DNA from: Gemmatimonadota bacterium
GTDB taxonomy: Bacteria > Gemmatimonadota > Gemmatimonadetes > Longimicrobiales > UBA6960
Assembly: GCA_002712565.1 (NCBI GenBank)
Contig: PAUA01000036.1
Location: 1-5,320 of the forward strand
Length of the DNA: 5,320 nt
Direction: 5' to 3'
Shown: in pieces, positions 4,935-5,320 of the stretch
Layout of the letters: each line of letters starts with the position of its first letter
Numbering within the stretch: position 1 is the first letter of the stretch
Made by a program: the position numbers and the translations under genes
The notes under the pieces: model-generated
Seen by the model: only the letters and a program-made list of their open reading frames with translations
What the model was told of the DNA's origin: nothing
The model's database searches: none

Positions 4935-5320
4935 ATGAAGCGCTTCTGTGCGTGCCTCTTTCTCAGCATGCTGGTTTCGCCCGTTGGGCAGGTTATTGCT
5001 CAGTCGCGTCCGGATGCTCCGGGCAGCCGCGAGCCGGTTCGCCTGACCACACCCCGCATCGCCCCGCTCCCCGAGTCCGAATGGACCGATCGGCACCGTG
5101 CGCTGGTCCGAGAGTATGCGCCGGACGGACGCGTGGGGAACGCCCTCTCGACACTGATGCACGTGCCAGAGCTCGCCGAGGCTGTCATGCGGTTTGACAG
5201 GTTCCTCGAGCAGGAATCAGCGTTGGAGCCACGTCATCGGTCGCTTCTTCTGCTTCGGACGGCGTGGCTGACGCACAACCAGTACCAATGGTCGGTGTTC
5301 GCATCGAACGGCCGTGCGGC
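4935..5320 (+). CDS. Exported carboxymuconolactone decarboxylase-like protein (3' truncated)
   Basis: The frame runs open from the ATG to the window edge, giving 128 residues plus two bases. A signal peptide is clear: MKR, a hydrophobic stretch about 4-20, and probable cleavage after A22 (VIA/Q). The mature part then reads like the carboxymuconolactone decarboxylase / AhpD-like helical family: ESEWTDRHRALVRE (47-60), NALSTLMHVPELAEAVMRF (69-87), a segment at 95-109 matching 's.L.pR.rellLLR', then WLTHNQYQW (111-119). Family members usually have YEW..H at the last site; here it is YQWSVF (117-122), so the usual acidic and histidine residues are replaced. Such proteins form helical oligomers and include decarboxylases and peroxidase-like enzymes. 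With the altered motif and no CxxC seen so far, an enzymatic role is uncertain; a CxxC could lie beyond the edge. Most relatives are cytoplasmic, so the export signal is notable. The start is fixed by the GGAGG at 4925-4929. Confidence 0.85.
   Translation, partial: MKRFCACLFLSMLVSPVGQVIAQSRPDAPGSREPVRLTTPRIAPLPESEWTDRHRALVREYAPDGRVGNALSTLMHVPELAEAVMRFDRFLEQESALEPRHRSLLLLRTAWLTHNQYQWSVFASNGRA

Noticed and set aside
4753..4938. 61-codon + strand open frame whose stop overlaps the next start codon as ATGA, suggesting translational coupling
   Set aside because: It has no ribosome binding site and unremarkable composition, and its last codons are just the Shine-Dalgarno region of the following gene. 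The overlap is probably a coincidence.

Overview
The window looks like a chromosomal stretch from a G+C-rich (roughly 60% by eye) free-living Gram-negative-type bacterium. The evidence for an outer-membrane or periplasm-bearing cell is one lipoprotein with a clear lipobox and two proteins with Sec signal peptides. The secreted 'PDLQGIW' protein, the lyase-like beta-propeller lipoprotein and the exported carboxymuconolactone-decarboxylase-like protein are, from memory, types common in Acidobacteriota, Gemmatimonadota and related marine or soil metagenome lineages. That placement is an inference, because no rRNA or other marker gene is present.

Layout from left to right. Positions 1-99 hold the acidic C-terminal end of an unidentified + strand gene. 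Positions 100-453 are intergenic, with a terminator-like hairpin and a weak promoter candidate. Positions 454-1491 (+) encode an exported protein of unknown function. A good hairpin terminator (1513-1552) follows, then a 59-base nested inverted-repeat structure (1553-1611) in front of a complete monofunctional aspartokinase (1671-2978, +). A hairpin lies in the short gap to the next gene, which is convergent: a six-bladed NHL-type lipoprotein on the minus strand (3013-4149) that resembles peptidyl-alpha-hydroxyglycine alpha-amidating lyase. Upstream of it on the same strand is a small protein with two putative helix-turn-helix segments (4261-4668). Divergent from that is an exported carboxymuconolactone-decarboxylase-like protein (4935 to the right edge, +), truncated by the window.

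The genes do not form one obvious pathway. The aspartokinase commits aspartate to lysine, threonine, methionine and diaminopimelate synthesis. The three exported proteins look like envelope or periplasmic functions of unknown substrate. The two minus-strand genes could be co-transcribed (111-base gap), but nothing proves it. I found no CRISPR array, tRNA, rRNA, insertion sequence or recognisable defence system. The points most worth a second look are the conserved metal-site pattern with a substituted arginine in the lyase-like lipoprotein, the structured leader before the aspartokinase, and the unplaced two-HTH protein.
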